Below are positions 21,556-32,562 of a DNA stretch of 64,000 bases, one piece after another. How positions within the stretch are numbered: the first letter of the stretch is position 1; every line of letters begins with the position of its first letter. The notes under the pieces were generated by a model that did no database searches, was not told the DNA's origin, and worked only from the letters and a program-made list of their open reading frames with translations. Source of the stretch: Isoetes taiwanensis (taxonomy: Eukaryota; Streptophyta; Lycopodiopsida; Isoetales; Isoetaceae); the NCBI GenBank assembly GCA_021234155.1, contig JAJEKV010000017.1, forward strand, positions 16,705,478 through 16,769,477, read 5' to 3'. A program made the position numbers and the translations under genes.

Positions 21556-22926
21556 TCACTTTGGAATTTTAAAAACCTCATCAAAGTCTTGATCTTTCTT
21601 ACCATATTTTTGCTGAGGGGGTGGAGCTATGATTTGAGCAGGTGCTTCCACTACAGGTGGTGAAGACCTGGAAGTAGAATGCCTACTTGGTTCAGCATGT
21701 ACATGAGCTTCATTCATGCTTCTAGTTTGCACCACCATAACTTCTTCAGATTTGGGAGCTTCTGTAGCTTGAATAAATCTTATAGAGGTGCTTGGTTCAG
21801 CAAATCTCACAGGAGGTTTAGGCTCTAGTCTCTTTTCTTTTTCCTGCTTAGCAAAATATTCCTTAACAGCACACCTAGCATCAGTATGGCCAACTTCTTT
21901 ACAAAAAGAACAAACAAGACATTCCTTTCTAAAGTGGCCTTTTCTATTGCATTTGGGACACACTTGCCAATAGCAAATTTCTGATGGATGGGAATTCCTA
22001 TTGCAATGAATACATTCAGGGTAAGTTTTACCTATTCTTGCAGCCTTGAGTTCAACCAATTGTTTGGTTATTTCTGCTAAAGCTTCAGTAACCTTAGATA
22101 GGTCTGACTTGACCTCTGCAACTTGAGAATTTGCTTCCTCCTCTTTAGATTTCTTTTTTTCTTTCTGTATGGCATAAACTGGAATAGAAGGGTGATGATC
22201 ATAATGTGCATCAGAAGCATCAGGGTAGAAAGGATCATGGCTATGGTGAGAAACATGATGCTTGTCAGGCAAAGTAGAGAGCATCTGAGTTAGGTCATTG
22301 GTTTTGACAAAAACTTTGTATATAGAATCAAATCCTTCAGCAGCTTGGATCTTGAGCAGCTTCCTTTGGATATCTGGTCTTCTTTCCAAACCATTGATGA
22401 AAGCAGTAACCAAAAAAAGGGTTGGGATTGTAACTTGTGCTCTTTGACACCTGCTCATAAATATGCTAAACCTTTCTTTGTACTGATTCACACTTTCTCC
22501 TGCATGTATAGAAAAACCTTGCAACTCATTAACCAAATCCTTTGGAGCATCTAATTTACCAAATCTATCCAGGAACTTCTTGACGAGTTCATCCCATGAA
22601 GTGGTACCCATTAACTTTTCATAAGTTAACCAAGCACCAGCTTCACTCTCTTCTTTGAAGCATTTTTCAAACTCTGAAAGCTTGCAGCCTTTCTTGAAAC
22701 CATAATCCCTGTAATAATCCTCAAATATTCTCAAAAAGTTGTTAGCACTCATACTAGAATCAAAAGTAGGCAAAGGAACAGGAACATTCAACTCGAATTG
22801 GTATGGCATGTTTTGAAGCAGGCTAGTTGAGAAACTTGAAGGCAATGGCCTTTCTCTGCAATGATCTGGTGCATCAATATCTTCTAATGGTTCTTGTTCT
22901 GCTGGAAATTTTTGTTTTGGAGCCAT
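21556..22926 (-). pseudogene. Gag (fused to protease linker) of gypsy A
   Basis: Starts MAPKQKF at 22926; the longer frame to 22965 runs into the PBS and was not used. Capsid region NNFLRIFEDYYRDYG and WLTYEKLMGTTSWDELVKKF; three CX2CX4HX4C knuckles (CIHCNRNSHPSEIC, CPKCNRKGHFRKEC, CSFCKEVGHTDARC). The frame continues without a stop through VVQTRSMNEA, the start of B's separate pol frame, so Gag and Pol were one ORF here. It then hits a frameshift near 21556. Confidence 0.9.
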
Positions 22927-22946
22927 GAGTTCTGAAATCCAGGAAG

Positions 22947-22964
22947 ATCTCGGTAGAACCTCCA
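22947..22964 (-). promoter_or_regulatory. Candidate primer-binding site of A
   Basis: TGGAGGTTCTACCGAGAT on the minus strand, three bases inside the 5' LTR boundary (22968), identical to B's site. Confidence 0.65.
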
Positions 22965-22967
22965 AGA

Positions 22968-24265
22968 TGTTGACCTCAACCTGGCTAGAGAGTCAAACAC
23001 AAGAAGCCAACTTGAGTTTATGCTCAAGTTGGGGTTAGAACCTCCAGATCACTTAAGGTGATCAGTCTACACAAGAATTTCTCAAGAAAAAAGTTCAAAT
23101 ATCAAGCATTCATACCTTTCCCAATTCAAGAATATGGATCCCTTACTCAAATTGATGTAGCTCTTATAGGTGGATTGATTTCCAAGGTTAAATCGTTGTG
23201 ACTTGTACAGAAAAGTTATAGGCAAACAAGGGAGAAGATCTTGACCAAGTCTGAGTTCTAGTTTGCAAGATATGTGATCTCAAAGTTGGGTCAATTTTTT
23301 GTCAATATCAGTCAAAACTACAGGCAGATCTCAGAATTTTGTAACTTGAGTTGCAGATGGAATTCTGAATAGATTCCAAAGCAGAGATGAAGTATAGGTC
23401 CCAAAGGTGAGGGGCATCCAATCAAATCATAATTTGGATCATGAAAACTATTTTTTTGGCACTATTTTGTGAATAACAATCTAAAATTGTGTCAGACAGA
23501 ATGCAAAAAATGATAACTCGAGTTTAAAATAGTTTTTTTTCAAACGTTTTGTGCACACAGGTGCAAATGTGATGGGAAAAGAAGGGCAGCTGGTCATATG
23601 CAAGAAAAAATGATGGAATTTCTTACTGTAAAAATGTTTATGAGAAGATGAATAAAGGTCTTAGGATCATAAATCAATCATCAAAATATCTCAGGAGGTC
23701 ATAAAGTAATTTCATAACAGGAATATCAGTCCAATTTGCTCAAATCGAACTGTGGAACACTCAGATACTTCATAAACGTCTTCAGATCATGCTCAGCATG
23801 TATCAATGTTGAGGTTTGATGCGTCTGGGCCTTCAAAAATCTTCTGTCATTGTTTTCCCAGTATATATGTTTAGGTTTAACGGTTCCGGCATCTTAGAGC
23901 TTAAGTTTAGGCTTGATAGGATGCTTAAGGGCGGGAATACAGAAATAGATAGTTTTCATAGCCTAATGATTCCATTCCGGCGTGATTCGAGCAGGTTTCC
24001 AGACTTAGGGTTCTTCGAGGGTATTTTTCCAGAAATTTCGCGATACGGTGGCCGTATTTTTTTGGGGTATAAACTGAGAATATGTTGTATTTAGCAATTT
24101 TGAGAAGCTAGGCCATGGTTCCAAAGGTACCCAAAAATAATTATGAAGCTTTTAATCATTTGGGTCTATGGTAACCCTAATCTTTTGGGGAATATTCCAG
24201 GTAGATACCATAACTGGAATATTCCATGGGGGATATTTGGGTGGCATGGGTACTGAGGGCACAAT
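22968..24265 (-). repeat. 5' LTR of gypsy A, proximal part
   Basis: Direct repeat of 5689-7065, begins TGTTGACCTCAACC. It is interrupted at CAAT (24262-24265) by DNA transposon T1 and resumes at 31218. It lacks the 77 bp present at 6368-6444 in the other LTR. Confidence 0.93.
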
Positions 24266-25210
24266 AATGCTTTTTTTTTTTGACCTACTCAAAAAATCAT
24301 GTCGCGACATTGGTGCTGGTAAGGTGCTGATACCCGTCATCAAATTTTTTCGACGGCCCTTCACGTTTCGTCAAGCACTTCACCCACCATAGCCAGCCTT
24401 GAGCGGGAGTCAAGATCCATCATTCCTGCTATTTTTGGCCAAGTCATCGATCCCGAAATTTTAGTTTGCAATCTCCAATTCGAATTGGAATTTTCCCGCC
24501 CAATTCAAATGCCGCGACCTTGAGAATTATCTTTGTTTGGCGTTTTCTAGAAGCACAGACTATGGTTCTTGAGTTAAGAGATGAATTCCTTACTACGTGT
24601 CCAAGCATTGCGCAATTTGATGCGGGGAATCTTTGGCGGGCATGCAAGAGTTCAACAATTCCAAGCGATTTACGAGTCTTTGTTCACAATTTGCAGAAAA
24701 TTACCTCGAAGAATCACCTACACAAATCAATTTGGTACTCACATTTCATCAAAAGCGATTGGATTTCACAAGGAATGAAGAAACTACATATGAAGTCGAA
24801 AATTCGGATCAAGAATTCCATCATGAAGATGAAAGACAAGGTAGTCCTTGTTAAATGCTTCTGTTATTAAATTGCTGAATTTTTTTGTTCTAAATTGCTG
24901 ACTGATGTAATGCACTGCTTTCAGTGGAACAGAATTCATTCAATGGTGCTGAATTTATGGACTTTGAACATGATTTCAACATGTCGAGTATGCAATTTAA
25001 ATTTGTTACTTGGTTTATAAAAACTAAACTGACATGCTAAAATTACAGGAGAATATGGTGGAATCTCATTTGAGGATCTTTGAAGTTATGGATGTTGGCA
25101 ATCTTTGTAGAGGTTGGATCGATTTGTCATAATCTGGTACTTGCTATAATAGAGGTATTTGCATTGATAAATTTCGTTCTGACTGTAGTTAGAATTGTTT
25201 CATCAATGTA

Positions 25211-28207
25211 GGTGCTATGAACCATGCAGTGCTTGTAAACCAAGAAAATTATGAAGCCGCTTTCAAAAAAAGACAGGCCGAAATAAGGAGGATTCAAAGA
25301 CAGAAAAAAAAGAGAAGTGGATGCTGCAACTGGCAACTTAGGTGCAGTTGCAAATGATGCTACTGTTGGTAAGAAAGGTTCATTCAGCAGTTGGAAGAAA
25401 AGAAAGTTGTCAAAAGAATTAGGCAAGCTTGTGAACGAATTGTGTGAGAATGCTACATCTGAAGAAAGAGTGGAGAGTCTAGGGAGTGCTAGAAAGTGGA
25501 TACCTGAACTAGATCTCTCACACAACAAAGAATTAAACACAATGAAAACAATCATTAACAATTTGAGGGAGTCTTTTGCAGCTCATAAGTATTCAAAAAA
25601 TACAAATGTGTGGAGAGCAAGAAGTGCTGCAATGACTTTTACAGTCAATGGTGAAACTAACAAGTCTGCTTTTGCCAAGCAAATGAATCTGAATAGGAAG
25701 ATTGTGTCAGTTGCAGTAAATAGAAGATTGGCTGCAGAGCATGGTAGTGGACCATGGTCCATGTTCAAGAAGAATACTAGATTTGACAGACTCTCTTATG
25801 ATGAGAGGAAACTAATAGTTGACTTTTGGAGAGATAACACACGAGTGTCTCCATGCAAGAAACATGTTATAAGGATTAGAGTGGCTAAAGGATTCAAGAT
25901 CATGCATCCATTACACTTCCTGGAGGATACTCAGGTTAGTTTGATTGCACATGCTGGATGTTGTTACAATTGCTGTAATTGCTGTAATTCTGCTGTAATT
26001 GCTGTAATTCTTGTGTCTGTTTTTGCGGGTTTCATTTTACCAGCGTTTCAGAAGGGAGTATCCTAAGTTTGAGGTTTCTTTCTCAGTTTTGCATGCCTTG
26101 AAATCCCTTTATGTCAGGAAAGCAAAGGACAGAGAGACATGCTGTTGTGTGTATCATATGAGAGCAGATTTTATTCGACTTGCAATGAACAAAGTAAGAC
26201 ATGATGAAAAAATTCATGGTTCAAATTGTAAATGCACGTGTGAAGTTTGTGGTCCTAGACCAACATGCATGGCAAGGAAGAGCACCTATGCTTCAACAAG
26301 TGAGCTTTGGAGGTCTCTTGTTTGTCCAAGAGATGAAAGTGAAGAATGGTATGCACATGACTGCCTAACTCTCAAGTGTAATAAGTGTGGACCTAGCAAG
26401 CTGCCAACATGTCCAAAAGAAGTGAATTTCAAAAATGGTGTGCAGGTGGAGTGGAAGACATATGACAAGGTACTAAGATTGTTGCTGTTTTTTATGCTTC
26501 ATTATGGTGTAGCTTTATTTTTTATTTCTGTATTTGTTGTAGATATATGAATCTGTAGAAGAACTTGATGGCAAAGGAGGTTATAAGCTGGGAAAAAAAC
26601 CAGTCACTAAATTGGTTTACAAGACCACAAGTGCTGCTGATATTTTCCAGAATGCCAGAACAGTGCTGAAAGAATTCATTCCACACAACTATGAGGCTAG
26701 ATGGCAGGCCAGGCAATTCAAGGAGTGTTTGGAAACATTTCCAAAGGATGCAATAGTTTTAGTGATTGATTTTGCTGAAAATTACAGCTTCAAGATTCAG
26801 CAAGAAATTCAAAGTCTGCATTGGAGGAATGATCGGTGCACAATTTTAGTGCATATATCATATAGACATGCCACCAAAAGTGATGACCCTAAATTGGATG
26901 AAGATGAGAGAAGAATCATCAAAGAAACTCACTTCTACATTTCAGATGACAGGGAACATGACACTTTGTTTATGCAACATTGTTTGAACAGTCATGCAGC
27001 ATTTTTGTCCAGCAAACAAATCAAGTATAGCAGACATATTGTTTGGTCTGATGGATGTTCTAGCCAGTGGAAAGGAAGTAGAACATTTTACTTTCTAGGA
27101 AGAAATTATCAAACTAGTGGCATCCCAATAACTTGGAATTATTTTGCTTCTTATCATGGGAAAGGTAACTTTCATTTTCAAGCACCTAGAGTTAATGTTC
27201 ATTTCAAAGACTAATTTGATAGAGAAACAATTGAACATGATGGTCTTTGGAGCTGTCATTAAGAGAGCCCTAACTCATGAGATGTTAAAACGAAATTGCA
27301 TTGCCACTTAGAAATGCACATGATGTAGTGGTTTTGCAAAAACATTTCGGTGACAACATGACAATGGAAGGCAAGGACAGATCTGGTGTCTTTGTTGAAT
27401 TTGGATTTTTATACATTCCAATTTCTTTGAGCTTGTGAATGCTTGTGTTTGAATGATTTTTTGGGAAGTTGGCATAGGAGATGTTGATAGAAGTGAAAGG
27501 TATGATTGTGCAACTCTATCGGCTCTAGCAAATTTCATTCCATCGAGGCCTACTCAAAGAACCGACCCGACTCAAGTGGCACATATGAACTTCACTTGTT
27601 TACTGTCATAGCTTCTTTGGTTAGGGAAATATGCAAAGTGTCCCTACATTGCTAGAATAGGCATGTGGTCATACTCTGAATTAAAACCTATGGGTCTTTG
27701 GGCTCGTTGAGGAAGTTGTTGAAGGCCCTGTTTTTGAAGGAGATCATGAGTGGAAATCAGATATCATTGTTGTTGGAGATAACTTTCTTTGTCAATCTTT
27801 GAGCCTAACAACAAAGAAAAAGTAGACTTTTATATTTTAAAATGCACTAGAACAAAGCATGTTATAGAGAAAGCATACAAGGATCCTTTGGGGCAAAAGT
27901 TTGGTAGGAATGAAGTAGTTGTTCTTGGAAAATATTACAAGTTAATTAATGGTAACTTGTATGAATTGCTAGAACATGAGCGAGTCAAGGTATATCTGAC
28001 CATTTGGTTTTGGCTGTTAATTTTGATATGACCAGATTGAGGAACAACCTGTTTCAGCTCCCTGACATTGTGGAAGATCAAATTATGGATAGCTTGCATC
28101 AAAGCACATCCATTTATGCTCAAGAAGTTTTAGAGTCTAAAGGAAATGAGCTGAAAGGAAAGAAGAAATCAAAAGCAAAAGCAGCAAAAGGCAAAGATGC
28201 TTTGTGA
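25211..28207 (+). pseudogene. T1 transposase (spliced, DFAEN/SDG type)
   Basis: Exons 25317-25934, about 26045-26468 and 26542-27163 are joined by GT-AG introns, with further decayed exons to 28207. Order: basic coiled start; a helix-turn-helix-like region (NKSAFAKQMNLNRKIVSVAV, LSYDERKLIVDFW); a Cys-rich segment (CKCTCEVCG, CNKCG); then the catalytic part with VLVIDFAENYSFKIQQEIQ, HIVWSDGCSSQWKG and NYFASYHGKG, then EHDG and KRALTHEMLKRN in the next exon. Asp of DFAEN, Asp of SDG and the EHDG acidic pair are the likely catalytic residues. The Lys-rich C-terminus resembles a nuclear signal. An A-run frameshift at about 25310 and breaks after 27200 suggest it is dead. Confidence 0.7.
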
Positions 28208-28209
28208 TT

Positions 28210-28800
28210 CAAACTGTAAACCCTAAACCAATTTGTAAATTGTGAACCATATTGTAAATTGTAAATCATATTGTAAATTTGTAGGATCATATTGAAGTTG
28301 TCATAATTCATATGTTGTCAAATTGGTTGTCATAATTCATATGTAATCAAATTGGTTGTCAATCATAAACAATCATAAACAAATATGTAACCATAAACAA
28401 TCATATTGCTATCATATATTGCTATCATATGTAAACAATCATATTGCTATCATATGTAAACATATTGCTATCAATCATAAACAATCATTACTTGGAATGT
28501 AAACCTTATATTCATACTTGGAATGTAAACCTTATATTCATATGTACAGCTTATATTCATATGTACACCTTATATTCATACTTGGAATGTAAACCTTATA
28601 TTCATATCTAACATTGATATCAATCATATACAATCATATTGCTATCAATATACAAACCTTATACAAACATTGCTATCAATCATATACAATCATATTGCTA
28701 TTCATATGTAAACCTTGCTATTATGTAATACATAAACCTTATACATAAACCTTTTACATAAACCTTATATTAATGTAAACCTTGCTATTACATAAATATA
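28210..28800. repeat. AT-rich degenerate tandem array in T1
   Basis: About 590 bp built from short units such as AATCATATTGCTATCATATG and TTGGAATGTAAACCTTATAT, irregularly repeated, between the two convergent T1 genes. No coding potential. T2 has no comparable array in the matching place, so the array probably expanded within T1. Confidence 0.75.
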
Positions 28801-29613
28801 CAAAAAACATGTCAACACTATGGAACAAAATTGTGTTGCATGTATAGAAGATCCTCATAATATTTTAAAAAGAAAACATCCTCATAATATCCTCACGGGT
28901 CATCTTTGATAAGATGCCGGTAGATCTTTGAAAAGATCAAGCTAAATTCGAGAAAGTCTTGCCTTTTTTAAAAGCAAGATAATTTTCCTCGAGTGTACCA
29001 CCTGGAAGGATTTCTTCTTCAGAGTCTGCTCCATTATCCTGTGATAAATCTGCTAGAACTTCACCAATTTGGCTTTTAGCCATTGTCTGTTCAGCAAGCT
29101 CCTCTTCAGCATCATTGTTTTTTACATCTCCAGCATCTTGATCTTCTATAATCTTCAGCAGAAGCTTTTACAGCAATGTTAGACACATTTCTTGCAACAA
29201 GAATTCAATATTAACTACAACTAAATTGAACGTGGACTACTATTCAAATTTTCGCTTAGACTTACCATTTTTTTTCACTGCTCCAGGCTTGTTTCTTGCA
29301 AGGGTCTTCTTGTCTGCAGGTTGTCCAGTCTTTGCTTTGGGGGTCTTCTTGTGCGCAAGATTAATTTAAAATTAATGTAACTTAAAGAGAAGTTATAATA
29401 CTAAAACTAAATGTGTACCTTTTATGGGAGATATGTGAGCAAATTTACAGGACTTCTTTGTCAATATCTATAAGCTGCTCAAATAGAATTGAAGTTAGCA
29501 CAAAACAAAAACATTACAAGATACATTTGACAAGAATACTTACTTGCAAATGGGTTTGAGTCTTTCTTTGTTTGGCCCTTGTCTTCCTTTTTCTTAATTT
29601 TTTGCGCAGTCCT

Positions 29614-30918
29614 TTACGCTTTAAAGTCAAGACTTGCGGCTTTATTGTACAAAGTGGTCTTTGCTATCAACTTCATCCTTACGCTTCTTATCTTCATCAC
29701 TTTGTTTGCATTTTCAGTTTCTTCTATATCTTCATAGTTAGAGGCCTCTTCAATCACAACACTGAATTCTTTGAATCCCAGTTCCTGCAAAATATTGCTT
29801 GGGACTTCCTCTCCACAACAGGGAACCACACAGTGCATAGTTTTCAGCACAGTTGAAAAGCAAAAGACATGGTATTTATGTCCACATTGGTTTATTTTAA
29901 CAAACAGGTCATATTCTTGAGGAAAACAAAGGCCACATGCCTGACATACATCACTAGTTAGCAAAGGCAAAGAATAGACACCCATACCCAACTCCATCCG
30001 AGTTTTGGTACTTTCACTATCTTGCTGCATGGCTGAAATATGCTTAGCCTTTGCATGCCACTTCGCCATTGATGCCTCATAGGATGTTATTTCATCCTTC
30101 AGCATAGAAATTTCTGCACGAATGTGTTCTTCCCCTTTAGAATCTATTTTCAGAAGTGCTGACTCCAAAAGCTCTCGCATAACTGCTTCTTCATTCTTTA
30201 GTTTTGCAATAGTATCAACTTCTTCTGGAAAATGTAGTTCAAGTTCTTCTCTGGACTTTTGCTTGGACTGTATATTTTCATATATAGCTTTGCAATATCT
30301 GCTCCAGCAACAGCACCTTCTTTCCTCAATAAAGACTCTTGTTTTGATAATAGCAACTCCTTTGCATCTCTTTTCATCTCAGCAACCTTACCCAAGTGAT
30401 CCAAAATAGCGTTGCTATTCAAACAGTAGCTGCTGGTCTCTCCCTTAGAAATCTGGCGCTTAGATATTCGATAAGCTTCTGCGGCAAAACTAGCCCAGTT
30501 CACTTTGAATTGCCCAGGGTTTGACAAAGCTCGTTGGGTATTACTCCAAGCAAAAGCTCGAGCAAAGGTTACCCTAACCTCATTGTTGGTAGGCTTGCTT
30601 TTCTGATAAATTCTTTCCAGCAGGTCATGCAGCACAGTGGCGAACCGGGGCCTAACAAATTTTAAATTTATCTTTCCTTTCCGAAGTGGGCACTGCCAGA
30701 CATCAAGAAAATCACGGTCGGAAACATCCTTGGCCTTCAAATCCTTTGGCTTCTTCCCTTCATTACACAAACCTCTGTTTATGTGAAATTCATACTCAGT
30801 TCTTGCGAAAAGCAGTTCCTGATAACATCAAACAGTGTTTTTTTAGTTCAATATCAGTAGATAAAGAAAAAGGCATGAGAAATAGAGGGATTTTTACCTC
30901 GCCAGACTTGAGCGCCAT
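29614..30918 (-). CDS. T1 accessory protein with RING-H2-like finger
   Basis: The second gene of the transposon. A mini first exon (MALKSGE, 30918-30898, donor GTAAAA) is followed by the main exons: ELLFARTEYEFHINRG, a helical middle part (LNSNAILDHLGKVAEMK; coiled coil around DSKGEEHIRAEISMLKDEI) and a Cys/His finger CQAC...CGHKYH..C...HCVVPC. The spacing C-x2-C-x16-C-x-H-x2-H-x2-C-x9-C-x3-C fits a RING-H2 fold, typical of E3 ubiquitin ligases. The frames around 30190 need an intron or a frameshift to join. A Lys-rich piece at 29270-29350 may be another exon. The homologue in T2 is 34367-35721. Confidence 0.65.
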
Positions 30919-31217
30919 AGCTAGATGCTGGAATTCCTAAGAGTAGCAGAATGAACCGAACTTCCCAACCCAATTACACTTTCAATCAAGCTTCAAAATG
31001 AAAATGATCACGATTCGAGAATCCCTAGCTGCACCTAATCAATTCTGCCTGCGAAAATGTTTCGCGCGCAGGCCTGCACACCCTGCAAAAATGATGAAGG
31101 GCGTCCTTCAAAAATGATGAAGGGCGTCCTTCACGTCACGAGAAAAAGCTGAAAATAGGTGCTGAGCCGGTGCTGGAGCGTCGCGAAATTGAGTAGGTAA
31201 AAAAAAAAGCACCCAAT

Positions 31218-31752
31218 GGTAAATGAAGCAAGGAGGTATAAGGGATTGCAAATAAGAGTTAGGCTAAGGGCATTTGCAAAGGTGTGATATGGGGAATGAA
31301 AATAAAGCAAAGAGATATGAAATAGATAGGACATCCCATGGGGAAAATAAAATGTATTAAGAAAGGACTTAGGCAAAGCAAAATATGACTTGCAAAAGGT
31401 GAGCAAGGAAGAGTATGAGTATAAGGGAAAATGACTAGGGAAAATTCAAAAAGGAAGGTGAGAATATGGTATGGGAGTAGGTAAAAAATGGCTAAGGGAT
31501 GGAACCAAATACCATGGGATCTTCCAAACTCTAACTTCCAATCTTCAAAAAGCATCTTCCAATCTTCTTTAACCCAACATCTTTTTGACTAGCTTTAACC
31601 TCAAATGAAGTATTCCTTATGGGAGTTGACCGTGAAGATAAATATCCTTTGACCTTCATACCAATGTTGACTACCAAGACCTCCTTTGACTTAGCCTTCC
31701 TAACTTTAACAAATGAACCAATCAATTAGTATGTTTCCCTTTGGGGGCAACA
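31218..31752 (-). repeat. 5' LTR of gypsy A, distal part
   Basis: Continuation of the LTR after T1, matching 7070-7581, with the W-box cluster (five TTGAC cores) and the terminal hairpin, one arm mutated (TGTTTCCC). It ends CAACA at 31752, followed by target duplication GTACA. In element orientation this is U3, so T1 sits between U3 and the rest of the 5' LTR. Confidence 0.93.
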
Positions 31753-31757
31753 GTACA

Positions 31758-32050
31758 TGACTCAGTGCTTCTTCGAGGGCAAGCTTAGGTACAAAGTATC
31801 CTATGTATGGAGGGACTTCTTGCAAGTGGAATCCTAATTTGGTCTGGAATTCTTGCAAGATTTGCTGATAGAAGGGGTTTGCTGCTAGAGTGGTCGCAAA
31901 ATCAAATTCTTTCTGGAATACATTGAAAACTAGGTTAACATCGGCAACATGAGCTGAGGCACTATACCAAGTGATGAAGGATTTAGTGGCCATGTTGGAG
32001 CTGAAGTTGAGGATTGGTCCATTTGGATTGTTGTTAGTTGTTTCTATGTC
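31758..32050 (-). pseudogene. Element C ORF2, 5' half
   Basis: Starts MATKSFITWYSASAHV at 31993, or earlier in frame at about 32050 (TTNNNPNGPILNF), with an acceptor-like CACACAG before it. It continues FDFATTLAANPFYQQILQEF and VPPYIGYFVPKLAL up to the gypsy A target site. The frame resumes at 5683 after A. I do not recognise the family. It lies about 570 bp downstream of the H3-like gene, separated by two hairpins. Confidence 0.55.
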
Positions 32051-32153
32051 TGTGTGATATTTTAATGTGTAGATGATTGTCTAAAGGTCCTAATGCAACA
32101 ATTTTCATGCGATTTGGGGCTGGTATGGTCAAGTTATTGGCCTTTGAAATTTG

Positions 32154-32224
32154 AGTAATCTGAGAATGCGCCAAGAGAGCATTTGGATCCTTGTAATGGT
32201 GCTCTCGCGCATTTTCAGATTAGT
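32154..32224. repeat. Hairpin HP3 (71-nt imperfect palindrome)
   Basis: Outer arms AGTAATCTGAGAATGCGC and GCGCATTTTCAGATTAGT pair almost fully; inner arms AGAGCA and TGCTCT pair again. It lies between the H3-like gene and ORF2. It is related to HP1 and HP2 with matching changes in both arms. Confidence 0.8.
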
Positions 32225-32355
32225 GGGCCTTGTTTTGGGTTCGATACTTCGACAAACCGGTGATATGATAACATAATTATGCTCTACTAGAGTAGTGGTG
32301 CTCAAATCTGGTCTTACTTTATGGTATAGGTACTAGAATTAGGAAACTATGGGCA

Positions 32356-32426
32356 AGTAGTCTGAGAATGTGCCATAGGGCAATTTGGACAGTCCAAATG
32401 TAGCTGTCGCGCATCCTCGGACTACT
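32356..32426. repeat. Hairpin HP2 (71-nt imperfect palindrome)
   Basis: Outer arms AGTAGTCTGAGAATGTGC and GCGCATCCTCGGACTACT; inner arms ATTTGGAC and GTCCAAAT. It lies about 140 bp beyond the H3-like gene's end on the minus strand. Confidence 0.8.
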
Positions 32427-32562
32427 GGGTATATTTTTGGTCTAAATTTATTTGTTGCATGAAACAAATTACACCTAGGTACAAACTAACAATTGTAGAG
32501 ACATTATCACATCATAACTTATATTTATCAAAAAGTTTTGCTTACATGAACTGTTATTTCTA

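Larger units (their letters stand above)
24266..31213 (+). mobile_element. Two-gene DNA transposon T1 (6.9 kb)
   Basis: Inserted in A's LTR: the uninterrupted LTR reads GGGCACAATGGTAAATG (about 7057-7073), and here CAAT occurs on both sides (24262-24265 and 31214-31217), giving a 4-bp (at least 3-bp) target duplication. The ends are imperfect inverted repeats of about 60-70 bp: a T-run, ACCTACTC, a TCGCGAC block and repeated GGTGCTG. It carries a transposase gene (plus) and a RING-like gene (minus), convergent, with an AT-rich array between. A second copy, T2, is at 34058-41124. Four-base duplications suggest Sola-like elements, but I could not confirm the superfamily. Confidence 0.85.
5689..31752 (-). 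mobile_element. Ty3/gypsy LTR retrotransposon A (with nested B and T1)
   Basis: Outer limits are set by TG...CA ends and a 5-bp target duplication GTACA at 5684-5688 and 31753-31757. It is transcribed on the minus strand: 5' LTR at 22968-24265 plus 31218-31752 (split by transposon T1), PBS at 22947-22964, gag 22926-21556, protease and extra RNase H to 20457, integrase 9775-8459, tandem-repeat 3' region, 3' LTR 5689-7581. The reverse transcriptase and classical RNase H are missing; B and other sequence stand in their place. A's own integrase also lacks the segment with the second catalytic Asp, so this copy is non-autonomous. The insertion split ORF2 of element C. Confidence 0.9.
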
